Assembly (NCBI GenBank): GCA_016793095.1
Contig: JAEUJQ010000042.1
Location: forward strand, 1 to 64,000
Origin: Myxococcaceae bacterium
GTDB lineage: Bacteria > Myxococcota > Myxococcia > Myxococcales > Myxococcaceae
DNA: 64,000 nt
Direction: 5' to 3'
A program made the translations under genes and the position numbers. The notes beneath the pieces were generated by a model that was given only the letters and a program-made list of their open reading frames with translations, ran no database searches and was not told the origin of the DNA. Positions 7,826 to 15,766 of the stretch are shown here, in pieces (position 1 is the stretch's first letter; every line of letters begins with the position of its first letter).

Positions 7826-9061
7826 ATGCGTCGCCTGACCCTCGCCGTGTCGCTGCTGGCCGCCCTCCCCGTCCTCGCCCAGGACAAGCCGAAGCTGTCG
7901 GTGGTGCCCTTCGCGCTGCTGTCGGCCGAGATCAACCCACGGGCGAGCGCCAAAGCCGTCGGCATGCTCTCGCAGGAGTTCAAGAGCGCCGAGAAGTTCG
8001 AGCTGGTCGAGAGCCGCAAGAAAGACGCCGACGCTGCCGCAGACGGCCTCGCCGAGGCGAAGAAGCTGGTCGACGAGGCGAAGGACCTGCGCGCCAGGAA
8101 GAAGTTCCGCAAGGCCGACGAGGCCCTCACGAAGGCCCTCGAGCTCTTCCGGAAGAACGCTGCCAGCCTCACCGACATCGCCGACGTCATCGACGCGTAC
8201 GCGCTGCTCTCGGCGGTGCAGTACAACACCGGCCGCGACGAAGAGGGCCTCCAGAGCCTGTCCACGGCGCTGGGCCTGGCGCCCGAGCGCGACCTGCCGC
8301 TCGCTGCCACCTCGACCCTCTTCGCGCGCGTGGTGACGGACACCCGCAAGGCGGTCAAGGAGGCCACGAAGGGCCAGCTCGTCGTGGAGTCCACGCCCAG
8401 CAACGCGACGGTGCTCATCGACGGGCTCCCGCTGGGCTCGACGCCGCTGACCGTGAAGGACGTGCCGCCCGGCCTGCACTTCTGGCGGGCTGCGTTGCCC
8501 AACGGCGAGACGCAGGGAGGCGTCGTCGAGGTCGGGTCGGGCAAGCAGGCGAACGTGAAGGCGACCAGCGCCTCGAAGGACCCCGAGTCGCGACTGCTCG
8601 CGGTCGTCGCGCAGAACAAGATCGATCCCGACGCGCTGGGGGCCGCGAAGGAGTTCGCCGCCAGCACCCAGGCCGACCTGCTCATCTTCGGCGGGCTGTC
8701 GACGAAGGCCGGCAAGGGCCTGGTGCTCGACAGCTTCGTCTACGCCGTCGCGGCCAACGAGGTGCGCCGGCTGCCCCGCGCGTCCTTCGACGCCGAGCTG
8801 CTGAACGCCGGCATGGAGTTCTACAACCTGGCCGGTGAGGTCGCGAAGTCGGGCGCGCAGACGGGCGAGGCGGTGAAGGTGCCGGCCAGCGTGTCCTTCG
8901 ACCTGGTCGGTCAGTCCGCCCGCATCGTCGAGGTGAAGTACGGCGTGGTCCCGGGCAAGGCGGCGGCCGCCGAGGCGCTCGACGGGCTCGACACGCCACC
9001 GGGCAAGGACGACGGGCCACGCAAGCCGCTGGGGCCCCGCGGGCCGCTCAAGAAGAAGTGA
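7826..9061 (+). CDS. Secreted PEGA-domain protein
   Basis: The 411-aa protein begins with a signal peptide (MRRLTLAVSLLAALPVLA). Residues ~40-110 are Lys/Ala/Glu-rich helix, followed by a TPR-like region to about 165. A PEGA domain spans ~183-228 (LVVESTPSNATVLIDGLPLG, then TPLTVKDVPPGLHFWRA); this beta domain is typical of surface and periplasmic proteins of deltaproteobacteria and planctomycetes. The C-terminal ~170 residues contain a Rossmann-like stretch (ADLLIFGGLSTK) and a basic tail (KKK). The ATG at 7826 has AGGAG 7 nt upstream. The stop overlaps the GTG of gluQ (GTGA). Confidence 0.85.
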   Translation: MRRLTLAVSLLAALPVLAQDKPKLSVVPFALLSAEINPRASAKAVGMLSQEFKSAEKFELVESRKKDADAAADGLAEAKKLVDEAKDLRARKKFRKADEALTKALELFRKNAASLTDIADVIDAYALLSAVQYNTGRDEEGLQSLSTALGLAPERDLPLAATSTLFARVVTDTRKAVKEATKGQLVVESTPSNATVLIDGLPLGSTPLTVKDVPPGLHFWRAALPNGETQGGVVEVGSGKQANVKATSASKDPESRLLAVVAQNKIDPDALGAAKEFAASTQADLLIFGGLSTKAGKGLVLDSFVYAVAANEVRRLPRASFDAELLNAGMEFYNLAGEVAKSGAQTGEAVKVPASVSFDLVGQSARIVEVKYGVVPGKAAAAEALDGLDTPPGKDDGPRKPLGPRGPLKKK

Positions 9062-9984
9062 CGTCTGGCGAGGTTGGCCGGTTCGCTCCGAGCCCGACGG
9101 GCCGGCTCCACCTGGGCAACCTGCGCAGCGCCCTGCTCGGGTGGCTCTCGGCCCGTGCGGTCGGCGGGCGCTTCCTGCTGCGCATCGAAGACCTCGACCC
9201 CGACCGCTCGAAGCAGGCGCACGTCGACGGCATCTTCGAGGACCTCGAGTTCCTCGGCCTCGACTGGGACGGGGAGGTGCTCTTCCAGTCGAAGCGCGCC
9301 GAGGTCTATCGCGCGGCGCTCGAGCAGCTCTCCCGCGCCGGCCGGGTGTACCCCTGCACCTGCTCGCGCGCCGAGGTCTTGCGCGCTGCCTCGGCGCCGC
9401 ACGCTGGCGAGGAGGGGCCGCTCTACCCGGGGACCTGCCGCGACGGGGCGGAGCCGAAGGCAGGGCGCCGACCCAGCCTTCGTTTCCGGGTGGCGCCGGG
9501 CGTGGTGCGGCTCGTGGACGAGGTCTGCGGCCCGTATGAACAGGACGTGGAGCGCTCCGTGGGCGACTTCCTCGTGCAGCGGGCTGACGGCGTGGCCAGC
9601 TACCAGCTCGCGGTGGTGGTGGACGACGCGGCGAGCGGCGTCACCCGGGTGGTCCGGGGAGACGACCTGCTCTCCTCCACGCCGCGGCAACTGCAGCTGC
9701 TCGACGCGCTCGGCCTGCCGGCGCCCCGCTACGCGCACGTGCCGCTGCTGCTGCAGGAGGACGGCAAGCGGTTGGCGAAGCGTGACGGCGCGATGACGGC
9801 GCCGGGGTTGCGCGCGCGTGGCTTCACCGCGCAGCACATCATCGGGCTCCTGGCGAAGTGGAGCGGCCTCGGCGATGGCGGCCCCATCTCGGCGCGCGAG
9901 CTGGCGGCGGGCTTCCTGCTCGACAAGGTGCGCCGCGAGCCGACGGTGGTCCACGAGGCCGAGCTGCTCGCGCCTGGTCGATGA
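9058..9984 (+). CDS. gluQ: Glutamyl-Q tRNA(Asp) synthetase
   Basis: GluQRS is a truncated glutamyl-tRNA synthetase that attaches glutamate to the queuosine base at the anticodon of tRNA(Asp). Residues 18-21 (HLGN) form the HIGH-like signature and KRLAK (237-241) the KMSKS-like loop. A zinc site is visible as C100, C102, Y123 and C127. The protein (308 aa) has no anticodon-binding domain, as expected for this paralogue rather than GltX. The GTG start overlaps the upstream PEGA gene by 4 nt. It is usually found beside dksA; here its partner is a secreted protein, so the coupling is probably not functional. Confidence 0.92.
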   Translation: MTSGEVGRFAPSPTGRLHLGNLRSALLGWLSARAVGGRFLLRIEDLDPDRSKQAHVDGIFEDLEFLGLDWDGEVLFQSKRAEVYRAALEQLSRAGRVYPCTCSRAEVLRAASAPHAGEEGPLYPGTCRDGAEPKAGRRPSLRFRVAPGVVRLVDEVCGPYEQDVERSVGDFLVQRADGVASYQLAVVVDDAASGVTRVVRGDDLLSSTPRQLQLLDALGLPAPRYAHVPLLLQEDGKRLAKRDGAMTAPGLRARGFTAQHIIGLLAKWSGLGDGGPISARELAAGFLLDKVRREPTVVHEAELLAPGR

Positions 9985-10005
9985 GGCCCACCGAGGCTGC
10001 GCGCC

Positions 10006-10653
10006 GTGGCCGGAGTGGCGCAGAATGAACGCTACGTGACCCCGCTCGTCGACCGCCTGTTCCAGAAGCTCGGCACCCTCGAGCTCGGGGGCTTCCTGCT
10101 GCTCTGCGTGGGCGTCGCGGCCTCGCCGGCGCTGGCGTACTTCGCCGTTCACTCCCTCGACGGCGCCGAGGCGCCCTCGCGCTGGTACGACGGGGGCGTC
10201 TACCTGTCCTGGGCGTTCCTCATCTACTTCTCGTGGGCGTGCCTGCCGTCGCGCGAGCTCCCGGCGAGGGCGCGGTTGCGGGCGTGGGTCCTCTTCTTCC
10301 TGCTCGAGCTCGCGTACCCGGCGGTGAGCTGGCTGCTCGAGGGCGGCACCCGGCTTCACGTCTTCGCCGACGTCACCAGCTACTTCTCGACGAACATCGC
10401 GCTCTCGGCTGGAGCGCTCCTCACCATCAGAGGCGCCAGTCTGTTGCGAGGCGGCGACTGGGGCATCCTGGTGCCGCTCGCCTTCGTGGCCTTCTTCATC
10501 GTGCTGCCCGGCCTGTCGGTCGAGTGGGACTGGTGGCAGGTCGTCGAGCTGCCACACGGTGACGGGCTCTCCCAGGGGCTGCGCGCGGCGGGGGTGCTCT
10601 CAGGCGCCGCAGGCGTCTTTCGCAACCTGCGTCGCTCGTCGCTGTTCAGGTGA
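10006..10653 (+). CDS. Integral membrane protein of unknown function
   Basis: The ~215-aa protein has about five or six membrane helices (FLLLCVGVAASPALAYFAV, VYLSWAFLIYFSWACL, AWVLFFLLELAYPAVSWLL, TNIALSAGALLTI, ILVPLAFVAFFIVLPGL). Aromatic residues cluster near the ends of the helices (VEWDWWQVVELPHGDGL). No catalytic motif is recognised. The start is uncertain: GTG at 10006 or GTG at 10036 (VTPLVDRL), and the latter gives a more usual length of N-terminus. It follows gluQ by 21 nt and may share its transcript. Confidence 0.7.
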   Translation: MAGVAQNERYVTPLVDRLFQKLGTLELGGFLLLCVGVAASPALAYFAVHSLDGAEAPSRWYDGGVYLSWAFLIYFSWACLPSRELPARARLRAWVLFFLLELAYPAVSWLLEGGTRLHVFADVTSYFSTNIALSAGALLTIRGASLLRGGDWGILVPLAFVAFFIVLPGLSVEWDWWQVVELPHGDGLSQGLRAAGVLSGAAGVFRNLRRSSLFR

Positions 10654-10860
10654 GGATGCCAGTCGGTGGCGCGCGACTGACGAGCCCACCTGAGTTCGTG
10701 AACCACAGGCTGATGGAGCGGGTCTCTTTCGCTCTCTCTGGCGCCGGAACGCAGGCCGGGACCGCGCAGCCCGTCCATGCCTCGAGACAGGCAGCGTGGC
10801 GGTGCAGGAATACGCGCATCTTCGGGATCAAGCGTGCGCGCGTGAGTACAGTTCCAGCTC

Positions 10861-11802
10861 ATGCTCACTCGCTCGCTCGTGGTGCTCGCTGTCGTGGGTG
10901 GTTTCTCGTGCGGACGGCCGATCGTGGGGAGCGGCGACGGGGGCTCAGCGGGCGGCTCCGCAGGCGGCTCGACGGCAGGCGGCTCCACGGCAGGCGGCTC
11001 TTCGGCAGGCGGCTCGACGGCAGGCGGTTCGACGGCAGGTGGGTCCGGAGGCGGAGGCTCCAGCGCGGGCGGCTCGACGGCAGGTGGGTCCGGAGGCGGA
11101 GGCTCCAGCGCGGGCGGCTCGGCCGCGGGTGGCGCTTCCGGGGGCGGGGCGGCGGGGTGTGGAAGCGACGGTGGGGTGTGCGGTGTGGGCCGCACCTGCT
11201 GCAACAACGCGTGCGTGAACACGGCGAACGACCCGACCAACTGCGGAGCCTGCGACGTGCGCTGCACGGGGGCGACTCCGTACTGCGACGGCGCCTGCAC
11301 CTCGCCGCCCTGCTCCGTCGACGCGGGCGGGTGCGGAGTGGGGCAGTCGTGTTGTGGCCCGACGTGCTGTGGCACGGGCCAGCTGTGCTGCGAGCGTCAG
11401 GGTCCGGTCTCGGGGCAGCCCGTCTGCCACACGCCGACCGCACAGGAGCCGACCTGCCCTCAGGGTTGCGCACCGCTCTGCGCGAGCGACCGCACCATCA
11501 AGGCTGACCTCGCGCCGGTCGATGAGCGGGCGATTCTGCAGCAGGTCGCGGCGCTGCCGCTGTCGACGTGGCGCTACACGGCTGACCCGTCCTCAGTTCG
11601 GCACCTCGGCCCGATGGCGCAGGACTTCAAGGCGGCCTTCGGCCTGGGCGACACCGACAAGGGCTACCACTCCATCGACGCGCACGGCGTGTCGCTCGCC
11701 TCCATCAAGGCGCTCTTCCAGTTGGTGCAGGAGCAGGACGCGCGCCTGCGTCGCCTCGAAGGCGAGAACGCGGCGCTCAAGGCCACCTGCGGGCCGCGGT
11801 GA
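10861..11802 (+). CDS. Stalk lipoprotein with C-terminal S74 intramolecular chaperone domain
   Basis: The 313-aa protein has an N-terminal lipoprotein-like signal (SLVVLAVVGGFSC). An AGGS/GGGGSS stalk occupies about residues 22-95, and a Cys-rich region with CGVGRTCC and CGVGQSCC repeats runs to ~205. The last ~100 residues match the peptidase S74 chaperone of endosialidase fold. SDRTIKADL at its start carries the Ser and Lys (+5) used for self-cleavage, and LGPMAQDF plus a terminal coiled coil (QEQDARLRRLEGENAAL) are typical. In phage tailspikes this domain trimerises the preceding part and then releases itself. Finding it on a Gly/Ser-stalk lipoprotein suggests a trimeric surface fibre. Confidence 0.82.
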   Translation: MLTRSLVVLAVVGGFSCGRPIVGSGDGGSAGGSAGGSTAGGSTAGGSSAGGSTAGGSTAGGSGGGGSSAGGSTAGGSGGGGSSAGGSAAGGASGGGAAGCGSDGGVCGVGRTCCNNACVNTANDPTNCGACDVRCTGATPYCDGACTSPPCSVDAGGCGVGQSCCGPTCCGTGQLCCERQGPVSGQPVCHTPTAQEPTCPQGCAPLCASDRTIKADLAPVDERAILQQVAALPLSTWRYTADPSSVRHLGPMAQDFKAAFGLGDTDKGYHSIDAHGVSLASIKALFQLVQEQDARLRRLEGENAALKATCGPR

Positions 11803-11805
11803 CGG

Positions 11806-12642
11806 CTATCGGAGTGAGAAGGAGAGCGAGCCGCCGCGGGGCGTGGGCGTCACGAGGTCCTGCTGGCCCGACCGCGCGAACACCGCCATCACGGCCTGGT
11901 GATCCGAACGGCCGCCAGCCACGACGCGCGCGGTGAGCGGCTCGAGGTGCGTGGAGTAGACGATGTGGTCGAGCTGCGCCGACAGGTGGAGGGCCCCGAC
12001 GTCCCAGCCCCACGTCTTCGCGTCGGGCGCGAACTCGGGCAGCACAGACCGCAGCTTGCGGCGCTCCAGCTCGCGCACTGCCTCTCCGCCGGTGCCCTCG
12101 TTGAAGTCTCCAGCGATGAGCGTCGGCAGCGATGGGTCCAGGGAGCCGAGGAAGTGCTCGACCTCGGCGCGGCGCGCGGGCCCGGTCGTGAGGTAGCCGC
12201 TCACCCAGCTCCCCGAGTCCGACACTGGCGGACGGAGATGGACGATGAGGGCCTGCACGGGGCCGAGCGGGGTCTGCGCCACGACGCGCATCGACGGGAA
12301 CCAGCCCGCCGGGTTCTTCAGCACGTCCTTCACCTCGAAGGGGCTGCGCGACAGCACCGCGAGCCCGCCAGCGCCGGGCGCGTGCAGCCACGTCTGGTGC
12401 GGCCACTTCAGGGACAGCCGCTGGCTCGAGGCTGACTGCCACTGGGGCGTCGTCTCCTGCAGCAGCACCAACCCGGCGGTCGAGCTCTCGAGCACCCCGA
12501 CCGTCGCGGCGTCGCCAGGGATGCCGAAGTTCACGTTGTACGTCAGCACCTCGAGCACCGGCTCACCGGCGGCCGGCGCCCGCGTGGCGCGCGTCGCGTG
12601 GGAGCAGCCGAGCGTGACCAGCAGGGGCAGAAGGAGCCTCAC
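11806..12642 (-). CDS. Endonuclease/exonuclease/phosphatase-family lipoprotein
   Basis: The 278-aa protein has an N-terminal signal with a possible lipidated Cys (LLPLLVTLGC). The EEP fold motifs are in order: LTYNVNFG, VLLQETTP (catalytic Glu), IVHLRPP, IAGDFNEG (Asp and Asn), QLDHIVYS and the closing SDHQAVMAVF with catalytic His. Members cut nucleic acids or hydrolyse phosphoinositides and sphingolipids as Mg-dependent phosphodiesterases; an exported one acts outside the cytoplasm on DNA or phospholipid head groups. The substrate cannot be chosen from sequence. It converges on the S74 lipoprotein gene, with 3 nt between stops. Confidence 0.88.
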   Translation of the reverse strand: MRLLLPLLVTLGCSHATRATRAPAAGEPVLEVLTYNVNFGIPGDAATVGVLESSTAGLVLLQETTPQWQSASSQRLSLKWPHQTWLHAPGAGGLAVLSRSPFEVKDVLKNPAGWFPSMRVVAQTPLGPVQALIVHLRPPVSDSGSWVSGYLTTGPARRAEVEHFLGSLDPSLPTLIAGDFNEGTGGEAVRELERRKLRSVLPEFAPDAKTWGWDVGALHLSAQLDHIVYSTHLEPLTARVVAGGRSDHQAVMAVFARSGQQDLVTPTPRGGSLSFSLR

Positions 12643-12797
12643 GAGACGCTCCGACGCCGCGGCCGCTCCCGGCGTTCCATCACTCCATGAGCCCGTGCGC
12701 CGAGACGCTGCTCCCCACGCACGCGAGGGTGCTGGTACGTTCGGTGAATGACGTTCACCAGCGCAGGCGTGGCCGCGCTGCTCGCGCAGGCGTGAGG

Positions 12798-13295
12798 ATG
12801 CGACGCGAGCTCCTCATCATCGCGGGCGTGCTGGTGCCCTTCTTCGTGCTCCTCGCCGTGGGGCTGCTCGTCGACCGCGACCGGCCAGACGCTCTGGCGC
12901 CCGCAGCGGCTCCTCCCACGACTGACCCGGGCGCAGCTCCGGCTCCCGGGGCTCCGGCCACACCGCCGACGGCTCAGGCGCCGGCTGCGCGCGAACCCTC
13001 AGGGGCCCCAGCGCTTCCACGCGAGCTCGCCGCGCCCGTCACCGCCGTCACCCCCGAGGTGCTGCGCTGCTTCGAGGACCACCGCGCGCACCTCCACGCT
13101 CCCCAACACCTCGAGGTGCGCTTCACCCCGCTGCCCGACGGTGGCTTCGGCTCGGTCCAGGTGCCGACCCACGCGAACCCGTGGGTGTCGGCCTGCGTAG
13201 AAGACGTCTTCGACGAGGTGAGCTTCGTGCCGACTGGCGCCGAGACCTTCCAGCCCGCGCGTCACACGTTCGTCTTCGATCCCGCTGCGCGCTGA
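12798..13295 (+). CDS. Membrane-anchored protein with AgmX/PglI-like C-terminal domain
   Basis: The ~165-aa product starts with MRRELLIIAGVLVPFFVLLA, a single membrane anchor. A ~55-residue Pro/Ala-rich spacer (AAPPTTDPGAAPAPGAP) would reach into the periplasm. The last ~85 residues contain VLRCFEDHRAH, then LEVRFTPLPDGGFGSVQV, then a second Cys in WVSACVEDVFDEVSF. This order (Cys, beta strand with DGG turn, Cys, closing strand) resembles the AgmX/PglI C-terminal domain common in myxobacteria, itself related to TonB C-termini; that assignment is inference. The start could also be the GTG at 12792. Confidence 0.7.
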   Translation: MRRELLIIAGVLVPFFVLLAVGLLVDRDRPDALAPAAAPPTTDPGAAPAPGAPATPPTAQAPAAREPSGAPALPRELAAPVTAVTPEVLRCFEDHRAHLHAPQHLEVRFTPLPDGGFGSVQVPTHANPWVSACVEDVFDEVSFVPTGAETFQPARHTFVFDPAAR

Positions 13296-13489
13296 CCTGG
13301 CGCATCCGGCGCGCTGCGTCGGGGGCACGCCTGTCCCTTGCCTTCCCTCCGGGCCGGTCTCCATCGACACGCTCCCGAAGTGATCGCGCTGGAGATCGGT
13401 GGCCGCAGCCGGATGAAAGCCCGGCCCGGGGTTGTCGCCACCCGCGCTGCCGCCTAGGTTCGGCGTCCACCACCCACAGGGAGAGGCCC

Positions 13490-13888
13490 ATGCCACGCAT
13501 CGCAAAGTCAGACGTGAACCGCGCACTCGACACCGTCGCGAAGACGCTCATCCGACTCGGCGGGGAAGACGGGAAGATCTCGCGCGCCGAGGTGAAGAAC
13601 GCGCTCGCGACCGACCGCGTCGCCCGCCGCGAGGCGCCGCTGGTCGACATCTTCTTCAAGTTCGTCGATCACCGCGACTTCCGGAAGGGCGCTCAGGTGA
13701 CCGCGAGCGACATCAAGCGCGCCGTCGAGTACGCCAAGACGAACATGGTCGCGAAGTACGATCTCGACAACAACGGGCTGTCGACTGACGAGATCAAGAA
13801 GATGTCGCTCACCGGCAAGCGCGCCGTCGAGCTCGCGAAGCTGCTGAAAGACCCCATCAACTACAACCCGTTCGCCCGCGGCGAGTAG
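13490..13888 (+). CDS. Small EF-hand-like calcium-binding protein
   Basis: The 132-aa soluble protein starts at an ATG with AGGGAGAGG just upstream. A convincing EF-hand loop lies near residues 95-106 (DLDNNGLSTDEI, acidic residues at positions 1, 3, 5 and 12). A weaker loop lies near residues 26-36 (GEDGKISRAEV), and the remaining sequence is helical. Calmodulin-like proteins use paired hands, and here the first is degenerate. There is no signal peptide, so it is probably a cytoplasmic calcium-responsive or structural protein. Its TAG stop is in frame with the IucA/IucC-like coding sequence that begins immediately after it. Confidence 0.75.
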   Translation: MPRIAKSDVNRALDTVAKTLIRLGGEDGKISRAEVKNALATDRVARREAPLVDIFFKFVDHRDFRKGAQVTASDIKRAVEYAKTNMVAKYDLDNNGLSTDEIKKMSLTGKRAVELAKLLKDPINYNPFARGE

Positions 13889-13891
13889 CGT

Positions 13892-15766
13892 CTGATCGAG
13901 AAGTTCCTGAGGGAGGAGCGGCGCGTTCACCGCCGCGTTGACCGCCGCCTCCTCGACCCGGGCACCCTCGATGGCATCGACCCGTCCTGGCTGCCCGAAG
14001 CGGCCCAGACGTTCGAGCTCCCGTGCTTCTGGGTCGCCGATGAGCGCCTGCACGTCTTCGCGCTCGAGCCATCACGGGCCCGCCGCCGGCTCTTCTTCAT
14101 TCACCCTCAAGCGCTGCCCGGCTACCGAGGCTGGCTGAAGGGGTGCGAGAAGGGGCCGAGGTACTTCGCGACCGCGACGTCTTCCACGCGCACCGTCGTC
14201 GCCTGGCCCGAGGGCACCCGGCCGAAGGGCCTGTGTCTCAAGCTGTCGCTGCCGGTGGTGTTCGCCGGGGAGCGCCGCGTCGTCACCGCCGAGCTCGCGC
14301 GTGAGGCGGTCGAGGCCACGCGACGCCTGCGTGGGCTGCGCTCCGGGCTTCGCATCGTGCCCGAGCCGCTGGGCGTGGTGCCGCGCGAGGTGGACCTGGG
14401 CGGCTACCTGGTGCGGACGCTGCCGCGCGTGCCGCTGACTCCCTGGTTCGCGCTGGCCCGTCCGGAGCGCCACCTGCGCCCCTTCTTGCGCGCGTGGTTG
14501 ACGTCAGCCGTCGAGCACGGCTGGGTCGCCGACGTGCACGCGCAGAACCTCCTCGTGGGAGGCGGGCGGTACTGGGTCCGCGACATGGACAGCGTCTGGC
14601 TCGACGACCCCGAGCTCGAAGGCGCACGAACGAGCCTGCACACATACTTCCTCGGTGGCCCGGCGCGCCGACACCGGGCGCTGTTCTTCCGCGAGCTCGA
14701 GCGCATCGCCGGCCGCGCCGCGCGTTCACCCGAGCGCTTCGCGCAGTGGCTCGAGGACCAGCGGCACCTCCGGCGCAAGGCCCCGCGACCTCCTGCGCGG
14801 GTGCGTCAGTGGCTCAGCAGAGAGCAGAGCGGCGAAGGCCGAGCGAGGGACCCCCGGCGGTTCGCGAAGGTCAGCATGGAGGCGCTCCCGCGCCGGTTCC
14901 GCCCCGAGGAACGGCCCGTCTGGCGCCTGCCGTACTTCGTGGCGCCGCTCGACCGGGTGCGCGTGTACGGCTCCGGCAGACCTGCGGCCCTCTTCACGGC
15001 GCGCGGCGTGCGCGTCTTCTTCCACCCGTTCATGGCCGAGCACTACGCCCTCGACGTGCTCGAGTACGGGGCTGGCACCGAGGTCTTCTGGGCCACACCG
15101 ACGTCGTCGCCCCGCTCGGTCGTCGTCTGGAACGACGAGCACCTGTTCGCCCTGAAGCTCTCGCTCGACGTCGAGCTGCTGGGCATCAACCGGCTCGTCG
15201 AGGACTCGAAGCTGCAGCGCGCGGTCGCGGTGTCAGCGGCGCTGCGCGACGTGCGCTTCCTGCGTGAACCGGTCGCCGTTCGGACCGAGGAGAAGGGGTA
15301 CGGCTTCATCTACCGTGAGCTGCTCGACGACATGAACGAGCTGACGCCCGGGTTCGCGTGGAAGCGAGAGCCGCCCTGGCGCTCGCTCGTGAGCACGTTC
15401 TGCCAGCTCGCCTTCGGGCAGGGGCTCATTGGGGACCTGCACCGACAGAACGTGCTGCTGACCCGGACAGGCGACGTGGTGCTGCGCGACCTCGACGCCT
15501 TCAAGCGTGCGCCGGCGAAGGAGTACCAGCGCGCCTGGGTCGACGAGCTCCGCGCCGAGTGGATGTACGGGCGCACCCCGAAGCGCTGGGCCGAGGTCGA
15601 TGCGATGCTGTTCGACGAGCTCACCCGCTGGCTGGGGGCCGACGTCGTCAACGCCGAGCGCGCGCACCTGAAGCGCCGGGGGTGGAAGTCCCTCGCCGAC
15701 CCCAAAGACCCGTCACAGCCGCTCTACTCACTCGACGCGATGGTGCGAAGGAAGCGCCAGGCGTAG
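13892..15766 (+). CDS. Tandem IucA/IucC-like (siderophore synthetase C-lobe) protein; start unclear
   Basis: The open frame from 13889 to 15766 encodes about 625 residues containing two copies of one module. Copy 1 has SSTRTVVAW, LCLKLSL, VADVHAQNLLV and WVRDMDS. Copy 2 has SSPRSVVVW, FALKLSL, IGDLHRQNVLL and VLRDLDAF. The HxQNxL...RDxD pattern and KLSL strand resemble the kinase-like C-terminal part of IucA/IucC siderophore synthetases, which join carboxylates to amines using ATP. The first canonical start codon is GTG at 14255, but copy 1 clearly begins upstream. No ATG, GTG or TTG exists in frame between 13889 and 14255, so a CTG start (13892 or 13907) or a sequence/start anomaly is implied. 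Substrate unknown. Confidence 0.75.
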   Translation: MIEKFLREERRVHRRVDRRLLDPGTLDGIDPSWLPEAAQTFELPCFWVADERLHVFALEPSRARRRLFFIHPQALPGYRGWLKGCEKGPRYFATATSSTRTVVAWPEGTRPKGLCLKLSLPVVFAGERRVVTAELAREAVEATRRLRGLRSGLRIVPEPLGVVPREVDLGGYLVRTLPRVPLTPWFALARPERHLRPFLRAWLTSAVEHGWVADVHAQNLLVGGGRYWVRDMDSVWLDDPELEGARTSLHTYFLGGPARRHRALFFRELERIAGRAARSPERFAQWLEDQRHLRRKAPRPPARVRQWLSREQSGEGRARDPRRFAKVSMEALPRRFRPEERPVWRLPYFVAPLDRVRVYGSGRPAALFTARGVRVFFHPFMAEHYALDVLEYGAGTEVFWATPTSSPRSVVVWNDEHLFALKLSLDVELLGINRLVEDSKLQRAVAVSAALRDVRFLREPVAVRTEEKGYGFIYRELLDDMNELTPGFAWKREPPWRSLVSTFCQLAFGQGLIGDLHRQNVLLTRTGDVVLRDLDAFKRAPAKEYQRAWVDELRAEWMYGRTPKRWAEVDAMLFDELTRWLGADVVNAERAHLKRRGWKSLADPKDPSQPLYSLDAMVRRKRQA

